Made by a program: the position numbers and the translations under genes
Shown: one piece after another, positions 28,871 to 36,752 of the stretch
How the letters are laid out: every line of letters begins with the position of its first letter
Position numbering within the stretch: position 1 is the first letter of the stretch
Assembly: GCA_026709985.1 (NCBI GenBank)
Contig: JAPORY010000039.1
Coordinates: 1 to 64,000, forward strand
Reading direction: 5' to 3'
Length of the DNA stretch: 64,000 bases
Source of the DNA: Aestuariivita sp.
GTDB lineage: Bacteria > Pseudomonadota > Alphaproteobacteria > Rhodobacterales > Rhodobacteraceae
Notes under the pieces: model-generated
Seen by the model: only the letters and a program-made list of their open reading frames with translations
The model's database searches: none
What the model was told of the DNA's origin: nothing

Positions 28871-29362
28871 TTAGCGGGTAGCTCCGTAACTGCCCAGAAC
28901 ACCAACTTCCCGCCCCTCGATCAGCGCCGCGTAGGTCAATCTCTTCCCGACCATCCTGTCCACCGTCTCTTCCATCATGGCGATCGTGTCCAGCCCGCGC
29001 AGGTTGTGCCGCGTCGTGAACTCCCCGATGTACCTGTTCAGATGCCCGGCGCTGATGTAATGGAACGTGCCGTGATAGCCGCGTTTCAGCATCGACCAGA
29101 AGCTCTTGATCCCGTTCGTGTGAGCCATCCCGTCGACGAACTGACACACCGAGTGATTCACGCACTCGTGCCCGTAGCCGTGCTCTTCAATCGTCTTGTA
29201 CGCTTTCGCCTCGTCGGTGTAGATCGTCGCGCCCTCCCGAACCTTTTCCATTATGAACCTGTGCAGTGAATGGCGGGTAACGGCGGGTATCACTTTCGCG
29301 GTGATCTCGCCTGTCCCCCTATCTTTCGCCCCGATAACGGTCGTCTTGCCGACCGGCCCGCC
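28871..29362 (-). pseudogene. IS1595-family transposase, C-terminal remnant
   Basis: The frame runs without a stop from about 29362 to 28871. It reads GKTTVIGAKDRGTGEITAKV, then IYTDEAKAYKTIEEHGYGHE, VCQFVDGMAHTNGIKSFWSM and LKRGYHGTFHYISAGHLNRY. These are the DDE/ISXO2-like domain of IS1595 transposases, including the second catalytic Asp (YTDEA) and the N-(x)n-K motif (TNGIKSFWSMLKRGYHG). The N-terminal zinc ribbon and first Asp are missing. At its upstream side the sequence passes directly into an IS30 fragment. A possible N-terminal IS1595 stub lies far away at 6611. Confidence 0.82.
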
Positions 29363-29484
29363 GGCGCCTGGCGTTCCGCTTGCTGGTGACGATACCCAGG
29401 ATCACCGCTGTTGCTACGGAGTTCTCGCGAGATCGTCGCCGGACTGCGGTTCATTGCGTGGGCAATACAACATCTATGAGCCAA
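29363..29484 (-). pseudogene. IS30-family transposase, N-terminal remnant
   Basis: The minus strand reads AHAMNRSPATISRELRSN, then PGYRHQQAERQAPA. This is the helix-turn-helix and following helix of IS30 transposases (L-x-R-(S/A)-P-S/A-T-I-S-R-E-(I/L)-x-R-N, then Y-x-x-x-Q-A-x-x-x-A). It stops being IS30-like at about 29363, where the IS1595 frame begins. Just upstream, GTGTTGCACTTCAGAATTGA (29511-29530) resembles IS30-type terminal sequence rather than host DNA; that point is inference. The rest of the element is missing. Confidence 0.65.
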
Positions 29485-29624
29485 AATCCTCTAAACTACA
29501 ACACCTACGTGTTGCACTTCAGAATTGAACGGGCTAAAAAAAATTCCAAAGATTGGAGGGAACGCGGCATCAATTTATCGGAGTTCACCGATTTGAGGAC
29601 GTAAAGAATAAGGACGTTGTAGAT

Positions 29625-30152
29625 ATGGTGCTGATTGCGGAGGAAGTTGTCGAGGAGTGGCTGAACCAGCAGCGGTTTTTCACCATCCGGGGTGTCAAGC
29701 TTGGCGTGAAAGAGATGGACATCCTTGCCATCCGGGAAGGTGAAGATGGTATTGAACGGCATCACTATGAAGTGCATGCGTCGATAAATCCAGTGAGCTA
29801 TGTCAGTACTGTACCCAAAACGATCCAAAGGGCAGAAGGACGAGCTTCTAACTCCGCAAAGAAGCGAACCGCTGAAGAGTTGAAGCGCGGAGTCAAGGAG
29901 TGGATACAGAAGAAGTTCAAGGATCCGAAGAAGGTGGAACTCCGCCAGCAACTGTCCGCAGGAGAGTGGAGATACCATTTCGTCCTTCATAAGGTCCGGC
30001 ACCAAGATGAACTTGCGATATTTGAAGAGTCAGAAGTCAAGATCCTCTATCTGAGGGAAATTCTAGTGGATTTGAAGGCAGGCGGGGACTTTACGGCATC
30101 AGGCAAGGATTTGATTGATCTGATGCTTATGGACCGGCTGAGCACGCCTTGA
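29625..30152 (+). CDS. Hypothetical protein with PD-(D/E)XK nuclease-like core
   Basis: 175 residues from ATG 29625 (AAGGAC about ten bases upstream); the frame is open to TTG 29553. The N-terminal half reads FFTIRGVKLGVKEMDILAIR, then HHYEVHASINPVSYVS. This suggests the two core strands of a PD-(D/E)XK fold, with Asp in EMDILA and Glu in EVHAS (an E-x-H instead of E-x-K). The middle is Lys-rich (ELKRGVKEWIQKKFKDPKKV). A C-terminal helix-strand part ends in DLIDLMLMDRLSTP. I do not recognise a named family. It sits alone between an IS30 end and small genes, as accessory nucleases often do. The nuclease call is an inference from motif spacing. Confidence 0.6.
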   Translation: MVLIAEEVVEEWLNQQRFFTIRGVKLGVKEMDILAIREGEDGIERHHYEVHASINPVSYVSTVPKTIQRAEGRASNSAKKRTAEELKRGVKEWIQKKFKDPKKVELRQQLSAGEWRYHFVLHKVRHQDELAIFEESEVKILYLREILVDLKAGGDFTASGKDLIDLMLMDRLSTP

Positions 30153-30324
30153 ACGCGTTGGGCTCGGTGTAACGGCTTGCAACCATCGGCGAATTTGAAC
30201 CCCCTTCGTGCATAAAGCGCCGAGTTGAGCGAACAAAGGCTACGATGCCCCTACGGACAGCAATCTAGAAAAGAGTTTTGACAAAGTCAGGATGTCTTGA
30301 TAAACGGGCAAAAGGGTTTCGTCC

Positions 30325-30498
30325 ATGAATGTTGAAACGGTCACAATTATCATTGCCATTGTTGGCACCGGCGTTGCGCTGGTGGCTGTTCTTTTACCGG
30401 GTCAGCGGGATCTCAAGCAATCTATTGTTGATCTCCGTGAACGCATGGCCCGGCTTGAAGGTCTTTTTGACGGGTTTACCAAAAACAATTCCAAATAA
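30325..30498 (+). CDS. 57-residue single-pass membrane protein
   Basis: ATG 30325 is preceded by AAAGGG. The N-terminal helix VTIIIAIVGTGVALVAVLLP spans the membrane. A soluble amphipathic segment follows, DLKQSIVDLRERMARLEGLF, a likely short coiled coil. Small proteins of this architecture are common as hypothetical proteins in proteobacteria. The protein at 44209-44496 has the same parts in the opposite order. Role unknown. Confidence 0.55.
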   Translation: MNVETVTIIIAIVGTGVALVAVLLPGQRDLKQSIVDLRERMARLEGLFDGFTKNNSK

Positions 30499-30516
30499 CG
30501 CCCATAGAGCGCCCGA

Positions 30517-30921
30517 TTGCTGTTTGGCACTTTACGCACGAAGGGGCGAAACGGCAAGATTTTAAAGTTGCGCCTTTGCGGGTCGGTCTCGAAAAGGCCG
30601 GATCTTCCGCTGCGGAATTGTTACGGACAGGGGCCGTCTCACGCCCTTTCAACTGAAGCATCGGATTATCTTGACAGCGCCGAAGTGATCGAAGCGTATC
30701 TTGAAGCCGCGTTCGAAACCAATGATGTCGCGCTTTTCTCCGTTGCAATGGGTGACGTGTCGAAGGCGAAAGGGATGGGCGGCATTGCCACGAAATCCGG
30801 ACTTTCAAGGAAAAGTCTGTATCGCGCCTTGAGCGCAAAAGGGAATCCGACGTTTGATACGGTCTTACGCGTCCTTGATGCCGTGGGCGTGACATTGGCC
30901 CCGAAAATACGCACGCACTGA
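30517..30921 (+). CDS. Addiction-module antidote-type DNA-binding protein (orphan, start damaged)
   Basis: The recognisable part starts at about 30655: ASDYLDSAEVIEAYLEAAFE, then FSVAMGDVSKAKGMGGIATK, SGLSRKSLYRALSAKGNPTF and DTVLRVLDAVGVTL. This is the HTH protein called 'probable addiction module antidote protein', the partner of RelE/HigB-like (Gp49-like) toxins. No ATG precedes the homologous part; the frame only opens from TTG 30517. The extra residues include GKILKLRLCG, which may be the tail of the lost toxin (toxin genes normally lie just upstream and end in a similar strand). This looks like a decayed pair in which the toxin is gone and the antitoxin body survives. Confidence 0.6.
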   Translation: MLFGTLRTKGRNGKILKLRLCGSVSKRPDLPLRNCYGQGPSHALSTEASDYLDSAEVIEAYLEAAFETNDVALFSVAMGDVSKAKGMGGIATKSGLSRKSLYRALSAKGNPTFDTVLRVLDAVGVTLAPKIRTH

Positions 30922-30929
30922 TCGGACAT

Positions 30930-31451
30930 ATGATCGACGGCAGTCTGACAAAAAAACGTACTCTTATCAGAGCGTGTGTCGTTTCAGTCCCGATCCAACC
31001 GTTCACGCGTGGGTCGCTGCCAACGAATGGAGTGTCGACGCTGACAAGGGTCGCTATTACCTTACCAGAGCCACGCGCATTGAAGGGCGCATTCACGTCC
31101 ATGTTCATCAAATTAATTCAGCGAAAGGTGATAGAGGCGATCAAAGCCCGAAAGGCACCAGGCGTCCGCCGAAACGGATATTCAGCCCCGACACCTTTCA
31201 ACCCGACATGCCGACCCGTCCTTGACGATCCTATGTTTCTCATAGGCATTACTAGCAATCAGACTACCAAACTATTGAATCGCTTCCGCCAAGATTTTCC
31301 CGATAATGCCGCAGTTGCGATAATAGATCGAATTGTCCGCATGACCCCCGAGAATATTCACCTAAATTCCTTTATGTACGAGCCTATTATTGATATGTCA
31401 GATGAACATCTTCGCAACTTGTATCGCGATGTCAAAAGTCTTTTGCAGTAA
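30930..31451 (+). CDS. Hypothetical protein, probably a C-terminal fragment
   Basis: 173 codons from ATG 30930. The first about 95 residues have odd composition and no motif and may be read-through. From about 31227 the sequence looks like a true conserved protein: DPMFLIGITSNQTTKLLNRF, RQDFPDNAAVAIIDRIVRM and EPIIDMSDEHLRNLYRDVKS. An internal ATG at 31233 could start a 72-residue product. I do not recognise the family. It ends 20 bases before the DUF1703 gene, so the two may be co-transcribed. Confidence 0.45.
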   Translation: MIDGSLTKKRTLIRACVVSVPIQPFTRGSLPTNGVSTLTRVAITLPEPRALKGAFTSMFIKLIQRKVIEAIKARKAPGVRRNGYSAPTPFNPTCRPVLDDPMFLIGITSNQTTKLLNRFRQDFPDNAAVAIIDRIVRMTPENIHLNSFMYEPIIDMSDEHLRNLYRDVKSLLQ

Positions 31452-31471
31452 TCTTATTATGTAGGTGCCCA

Positions 31472-33037
31472 ATGAGCCCTGAACGCCTGCCGGTTGGCAT
31501 TCAAGACTTTGACCGCTTGCGGAGTACCAACAGCTATTACGTCGACAAGACCCCGTTGATTAAGGATCTGATCCACCGCGGTGATCACTGGTTTCTTTCT
31601 CGTCCACGCCGGTTCGGCAAGAGCCTGTTGTTAGATACACTGAAGGCCTTGTTTGAGGCGCGAGAAGATTTATTTTCCGGACTAGCAATATACGATAATT
31701 GGGATTGGTCGATCAGGCATCCAGTGGTGCGCTTGAGCTTTGGCGGAAAGTACGAAGAGCCAAGGGATGTTGAGCAGAGCATTCTCGCCCAACTAAAAAT
31801 AATCGAGCGTCGGGCTGACCTGTCGGCTGCCACATGGCAAACAGCACCCGAGTATCTATTCGACCTATTGGATCGACTCCATCATACGACGGGACAACGA
31901 GCTGTCATCTTGATTGATGAGTATGATAAGCCGATCATTGATCATCTTTCTGCTCCCAAGGTAGCCCATGCCAACCGCGAGTATCTACGGCGTATCTACG
32001 GTGTTATCAAAGACAGTGCTGAGCACCTCCGCTTTGTCTTCGTTACGGGCATCAGTATGTTTTCCAAAGTCAGCCTATTCTCGGATCTCAATAATCTTGA
32101 GGATATTAGCCTAGATCCACACTTCGCGACGATTTGCGGATACACCGACGCCGATATTGACACCGTCTTTGCTCCGGAATTGGACGGATTAGACCGTGAT
32201 GCAATCCGCGCTTGGTATAACGGCTACAATTGGCTGGGCGAAGAGCGCCTCTACAATCCATTCGATGTGCTGTTACTGTTACGAAGTCGTCGGTTTAAAC
32301 CCTATTGGTTTCGAACTGGCTCGCCGCGGTTCTTGTTTGAAACGCTGAAAGCAAAGTCGATGAATACGCTTGACCTTGAGGGCTGTATTTCGGACGAGGC
32401 GCTCATATCCAAATTCGAGATTGACGATATCAGTGCGGAGGCGTTGTTATTTCAGACAGGTTATCTGACCATCACGGAAGAGCGGAGCGATGGTCATGAC
32501 ATTATGTACCGATTGGATTACCCCAATCAAGAGGTACAATTCAGCTTAAATCGAGAGTTACTAAACTATTTTGGTAAGTCGGTTACCGAGGCAGTCGACC
32601 AAGGTCGTGAACTCCGCAAGCTTCTTGAGGCAAATGATTTCAAAGGCTTTGCCGACAAGTTTAGAACCTATCTTTCGAGTATCCCCTATCAATGGACAAC
32701 GACTGGTAATTTGGCTCGCTATGAAGCATGGTACGCTGGTCTGTTGCATATGGGTTTTCGCGCCACTGGGGTCGATGTACAATCTGAGGAAACGTCGAGT
32801 CATGGTCGGGCTGATATGGTGGTGCTGACCGGTGGGCAGGTATTTGTGCTTGAGTTCAAAATGGTGGAATCTGCGAAAGAGACGGAAGCTGCGTTGGGGA
32901 CGGCCCTCGCGCAAATGCGGGACCGCAGGTATGCCGAGAAGTACCGAGACCGAAAAGAGCCCATTCATCAAATCGCTATTGTATGCGACCGTAAAGACCG
33001 GTTACTGCGCGATATCCGTGTCGAATCTCTGGGGTAA
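31472..33037 (+). CDS. AAA-ATPase-like protein with C-terminal PD-(D/E)XK nuclease domain (DUF1703)
   Basis: 521 residues, typical size. It starts LPVGIQDFDRLRSTNSYYVD, then the Walker A SRPRRFGKSLLLDTL. The Walker B is AVILIDEYDKPIIDHL, and VTGISMFSKVSLFSDLNNLE is sensor-like. The C-terminal nuclease-like domain has SSHGRADMVVLTGGQVFVLE followed by FK, giving the D...E-x-K signature, and ends KYRDRKEPIHQIAIVCDRKD. Such proteins are often present in several copies in Bacteroidetes and some proteobacteria. They are suspected mobile or defence-related, but without proven function. The left window edge holds the tail of a second member. Confidence 0.9.
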   Translation: MSPERLPVGIQDFDRLRSTNSYYVDKTPLIKDLIHRGDHWFLSRPRRFGKSLLLDTLKALFEAREDLFSGLAIYDNWDWSIRHPVVRLSFGGKYEEPRDVEQSILAQLKIIERRADLSAATWQTAPEYLFDLLDRLHHTTGQRAVILIDEYDKPIIDHLSAPKVAHANREYLRRIYGVIKDSAEHLRFVFVTGISMFSKVSLFSDLNNLEDISLDPHFATICGYTDADIDTVFAPELDGLDRDAIRAWYNGYNWLGEERLYNPFDVLLLLRSRRFKPYWFRTGSPRFLFETLKAKSMNTLDLEGCISDEALISKFEIDDISAEALLFQTGYLTITEERSDGHDIMYRLDYPNQEVQFSLNRELLNYFGKSVTEAVDQGRELRKLLEANDFKGFADKFRTYLSSIPYQWTTTGNLARYEAWYAGLLHMGFRATGVDVQSEETSSHGRADMVVLTGGQVFVLEFKMVESAKETEAALGTALAQMRDRRYAEKYRDRKEPIHQIAIVCDRKDRLLRDIRVESLG

Positions 33038-33229
33038 GAGTTGAAAGGACTAACGGACTCTCAAGAACTTTGAGACACGGCCTTTGCCTGAACAATATCG
33101 AACTCAGCGCATGTCTTGGCTAGCAAACAGTCAATAAACCTTGATACCAGAGAGTGAAAGGGCGAGTGTGTAGGCTGCGATCTATCTTAATCTCGAAATC
33201 AACCAAAGTTGATGAGCAATTAGTGAAAA

Positions 33230-33252
33230 TGCCCCGCTCTTTTCACGGGGCA
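33230..33252 (-). terminator. Hairpin with a T-run on the minus strand
   Basis: TGCCCCG and CGGGGCA form a perfect 7-bp G/C-rich stem around a 9-base loop. Read on the minus strand it is followed by TTTTC, like a weak intrinsic terminator. No minus-strand gene lies directly upstream of it (the nearest features are plus-strand), so it may be a relic or a structured element in the leader of the WYL regulator. Confidence 0.4.
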
Positions 33253-33484
33253 GGCAGGGTGCAATTAACATCAGGATTTTCATCCAAGCTGAATGACTGT
33301 GAGGCATTTTCTCAAAATTCGTTGTCGTCTATCGGGCACGGAAATTGGCACTTTTTGCTCAAAGTAAGGTCGCAAAGTATGACTCATCGGCTGACTTGCC
33401 TCCTTCGATTGCTGCAGCAGGATCCGGATAACGGACAAGCTACCGATGGTAATCATTGTGAGCGGGGTAGGTGGAGAGTGCAAA

Positions 33485-34411
33485 ATGTCTGAAGAATCGG
33501 AACGGCAGATCAAGTGGACGGTTAAGCGCCGTATGGAATTCATTGAATTTCGCCTGTTTTGGCAGGGGAGCATCAATCGCAAAGACCTGTGCGACACTTT
33601 CGGATTGTCGTTACCTCAAGCCTCTTTGGATTTACGGCGTTACAGTCAGCAGGCCAAACGCAATCTCTATTACGACAAGAAGAAGATGACCTATCTGCGG
33701 GGTAAGAATTTTCAACCACATTATTTGGCTATTGATGCAGAAAACTTCGTGACCCGCTTACACACGCTAGAGCAAGGCGCAATGAGTCAAGCCGACAGTT
33801 GGATCGGCATTCCGCCCGCCTGTGGCACAATCCCGCGATTGGGTCGTGGCATTGCAGCGAAAACGCTGCAAGCGGTACTAGAGGCGATCCGTCAGCCATA
33901 CGCCCTAAGAGTCGTTTATCAATCTATGTCAGCGCCAACATCGGCCGAACGTTGGATTGAGCCGCATGCTTTAGGTTTCGATGGGCTGCGATGGCATGTG
34001 CGTGCCTTCTGTAGACGGGATAAATGCTTCAAAGATTTTGCTCTGTCGCGAGTCTTAGAAATCATGGAACGCCAAGCCGCACTATCTGAACCGTCGAACG
34101 ATAGTGCTTGGTATCGCGAGATTGTTTTTGAAATAGTGCCGCATCCACACCTATCAGCGGGGCAACGGGAAGTCATTGAGCTTGATTATGGTATGGTTGA
34201 TGGGGGACTACAATATCGCGTTCGACGCGCCATGGCGGGCTACGCACTGCAACATCTCCGGATAAGTCTGGATAAGGAGCCTGAAAGCCCTCAAGCCCAT
34301 CAGGTCGTTTTGCGCAATGCCGACGAAATCCGAAATCTTCTGGACGGATTACAGCACCCAGAAAACGCATCAGACTTTTGGCAGGTCGGTAATGCTGAAA
34401 AGTCAGCGTGA
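33485..34411 (+). CDS. WYL domain-containing transcriptional regulator (BrxR/CapW-like architecture)
   Basis: 308 residues from ATG 33485 (GGAG upstream); open to 33446. N-terminal winged helix: RRMEFIEFRLFWQGSINRKD, then FGLSLPQASLDLRRY. The WYL domain contains ALRVVYQSMSAPTSAERWIE, then PHALGFDGLRWHVRAFCRRD and FKDFALSRVLEI. The C-terminal WCX part is PHPHLSAGQREVIELDYGM. This winged-helix + WYL + WCX order is that of BrxR/CapW regulators controlling BREX, CBASS and other defence loci, where WYL is proposed to sense a nucleic-acid or nucleotide ligand. No complete defence operon sits next to it; the nearest partner is the DUF1703 gene, 450 bases upstream. Confidence 0.82.
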   Translation: MSEESERQIKWTVKRRMEFIEFRLFWQGSINRKDLCDTFGLSLPQASLDLRRYSQQAKRNLYYDKKKMTYLRGKNFQPHYLAIDAENFVTRLHTLEQGAMSQADSWIGIPPACGTIPRLGRGIAAKTLQAVLEAIRQPYALRVVYQSMSAPTSAERWIEPHALGFDGLRWHVRAFCRRDKCFKDFALSRVLEIMERQAALSEPSNDSAWYREIVFEIVPHPHLSAGQREVIELDYGMVDGGLQYRVRRAMAGYALQHLRISLDKEPESPQAHQVVLRNADEIRNLLDGLQHPENASDFWQVGNAEKSA

Positions 34412-34466
34412 TGCGGTGTCGTCAAATTGGCTCGCTGAGCGAACCAAGGTAACCACTGTTCTATGA

Positions 34467-36653
34467 CTATGCTGCAAGCTGAGAATAAAAGGTTTTTTTC
34501 GACTTCGACATGTCACGAAGAAGCTCTGGACAGGCAAATCTCTCTCCGTGCTGCTGTTCTAAAGCCTTGCTTTTTTGAATAATCCAATCGGCACCGACCA
34601 TGTCCAGCCAGGAGAAGGGTCCGCCTGACCAAGCTGGAAATCCCCAGCCAAGAATTGCGCCGACGTCACCTTCTCGAATATCGCACAAGACATTTTCTTC
34701 TAAGGCGCGAACGGCCTCAAGGACTTGAGAAAGCAGCAGACGTTGTTGCACATCGTCAACCTGCGGCTGTAAGCGAGCTAGCGGAAATCGTTCGTTGAAA
34801 CCGCCCCAATAACCAAGGCGCTTTCCTTCGGCACTATAGTCAAAAAAACCGGCCTTAGACTTTCGACCCAAGCGACCAGTGTCAACCATCCAAAACGTCA
34901 CCTCATCGGCTAGCCCACCGTCATAGGCGGCGCCAAGAGCCTTCTGGCTAATTCTTGCAATCATGGCGGCTAGATCCAACGAGGTTTCATCCAAGAGTTG
35001 AATGGGTCCGACTGGAAATCCTAGCATTCGAGCAGCGCGATCAATTAAAGCGCGATTAATCCCCTCGCCAGCCATTCTCAAACCCTCATTCAGGTAAGGA
35101 ACGATGCAGCGGTTCGTATAAAAGAATCGAGCATCATTGACGACAATAGGTGTCTTGCGAATCTTGCGGGCAAAGTCCAACGCGATAGCCACGGCTTGAT
35201 CATCAGTGGACTTGCCGCGAATGATTTCAACGAGCATCATTTTCTCGACAGGAGAGAAAAAGTGCAGACCGATGAATCGCTCCGGAATTTGACAGGCTTC
35301 GGCGAGAGAAGTGATGGGAAGGGTCGACGTGTTCGACGCAAATATACAGTCATCCGAAACAATCGCCTCAACCTGTCGGGTAATTTTGGCTTTTACAACA
35401 GGATCTTCAAAGACGGCTTCAATGATCAAATCGCAGTCCGCCAAATTCTCTACGTCGGTCGTCGGTCTAATGCGGTCAAGGATGGGAGATTGCGCCCCCA
35501 TTTCTTCCTTCTTTCGGGCAGCCTGTTTGTCGAGAAATTTTTGAGCGTAGTCTTTGCCCCTCTGCGCCCTTTCCTCGTCTTGATCTAACAAGACCACATT
35601 GATCCCGGCGCTAGCCGATACTAACGCTATTCCTGACCCCATCATACCGGCACCAAGTACGCCCACCCGAGAAATGTCACTCTTAGCAACATTTGTAGGC
35701 CGCGCTATGCCCTTATCCAATCGCTTTTTGTTCAGGAACACCGAGCGAATCATTGCCGATGAAGTGGGATTCATCATCACGCTAACAAACCAACGAGCTT
35801 CAATGCGCAATGCGGTATCAAAATCAACAAGCGCCCCTTCATAGATGGCACTAAGTAGGGACTTTACGTGTGAAAATGCGCCGTAGGTGCGACCGTGGAC
35901 GAGAGCGTTCGCCGCAAGCATGGTTGTAAACCCTTGGGCGCTATAGGGAGAACCTCCGGGGATCTCGTAATGCTTGGAGTCCCAAGGTTTGATAATATCT
36001 TGAGTTGTTGCTTGCAAAACCCAATCGTGGGCAGATCGCAATGGATCAGAGACAACTTCATCGACGATGCCAGAAGATTTTGCCTCGGTCGGATTGACAA
36101 GTTTACCCTCAAGAAGGAATGGGGCAGCAGCATTGATTCCGAGTTTGCGAATTAAGCGGGTTGTCCCGCCGGCACCTGGAAACAACCCAACCTTGATCTC
36201 AGGAAGCCCGATCCGAGCGTTATCATCGTCAGCAGCAAAAATGCGATGGGTGCAGAGCGCTAATTCTAAGCCGATCCCCAAACCAGTGCCTGGCATGGCA
36301 CACGCTACCGGTTTACCTATTCTATTTGCGCCTTCGTTACGATTGCCGAGTTCAATACGGCGCATGAGTTTGTGCATGTCCATGATTAAATCGAACAGTC
36401 CCTGAGCGGGGTTAGCCCTCATTTGCTCTCGGACGCCAGCGAGTAGATTTAAATCCATACCACCAGCAAAGTTTCCCGCCTTGCCAGAGGTCAATACTAC
36501 CCCTTTGATGCTATCATCCTCAAAAGCCTTTGCGAACAAATGCGTGAGTTCAGAAAGACCTGAAAGAGAGAGCACATTCATTGAACTGTTTGGTACATCC
36601 CAGGTGATGATGGCGATGCCGTCATCACTGGTTGCCATCGAAAAATCGGTCAT
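34467..36653 (-). CDS. fadJ: Bifunctional enoyl-CoA hydratase/3-hydroxyacyl-CoA dehydrogenase
   Basis: 728 residues, the alpha-subunit type of the fatty-acid oxidation complex. The N-terminal crotonase domain includes GMDLNLLAGVREQMRANPAQ and IGLPEIKVGLFPGAGGTTRL, with the catalytic Glu region. A linker leads to the NAD-binding domain (VGVLGAGMMGSGIALVSASA; ASNTSTLPITSLAEA; IGLHFFSPVEKMMLVEII). The C-terminal helical dehydrogenase domains contain RCIVPYLNEGLRMAGEGI and LGWGFPAWSGGPFSWLDM. It hydrates enoyl-CoA and oxidises the resulting 3-hydroxyacyl-CoA. fadA lies 99 bases upstream on the same strand. The downstream gene is convergent; TTGGCTCGC and GCGAACCAA at 34423-34443 could form an imperfect hairpin between the two genes. 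fadJ versus fadB naming is uncertain. Confidence 0.93.
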   Translation of the reverse strand: MTDFSMATSDDGIAIITWDVPNSSMNVLSLSGLSELTHLFAKAFEDDSIKGVVLTSGKAGNFAGGMDLNLLAGVREQMRANPAQGLFDLIMDMHKLMRRIELGNRNEGANRIGKPVACAMPGTGLGIGLELALCTHRIFAADDDNARIGLPEIKVGLFPGAGGTTRLIRKLGINAAAPFLLEGKLVNPTEAKSSGIVDEVVSDPLRSAHDWVLQATTQDIIKPWDSKHYEIPGGSPYSAQGFTTMLAANALVHGRTYGAFSHVKSLLSAIYEGALVDFDTALRIEARWFVSVMMNPTSSAMIRSVFLNKKRLDKGIARPTNVAKSDISRVGVLGAGMMGSGIALVSASAGINVVLLDQDEERAQRGKDYAQKFLDKQAARKKEEMGAQSPILDRIRPTTDVENLADCDLIIEAVFEDPVVKAKITRQVEAIVSDDCIFASNTSTLPITSLAEACQIPERFIGLHFFSPVEKMMLVEIIRGKSTDDQAVAIALDFARKIRKTPIVVNDARFFYTNRCIVPYLNEGLRMAGEGINRALIDRAARMLGFPVGPIQLLDETSLDLAAMIARISQKALGAAYDGGLADEVTFWMVDTGRLGRKSKAGFFDYSAEGKRLGYWGGFNERFPLARLQPQVDDVQQRLLLSQVLEAVRALEENVLCDIREGDVGAILGWGFPAWSGGPFSWLDMVGADWIIQKSKALEQQHGERFACPELLRDMSKSKKTFYSQLAA

Positions 36654-36752
36654 GGGAGCCGGTCCTCAAACTGGTCTTGTATTTGCATATGAAGTTGCAG
36701 CAACGGGCACAATGTGATGGCTCTTGACTGTCTCATCGTTACCCAATTGCCG

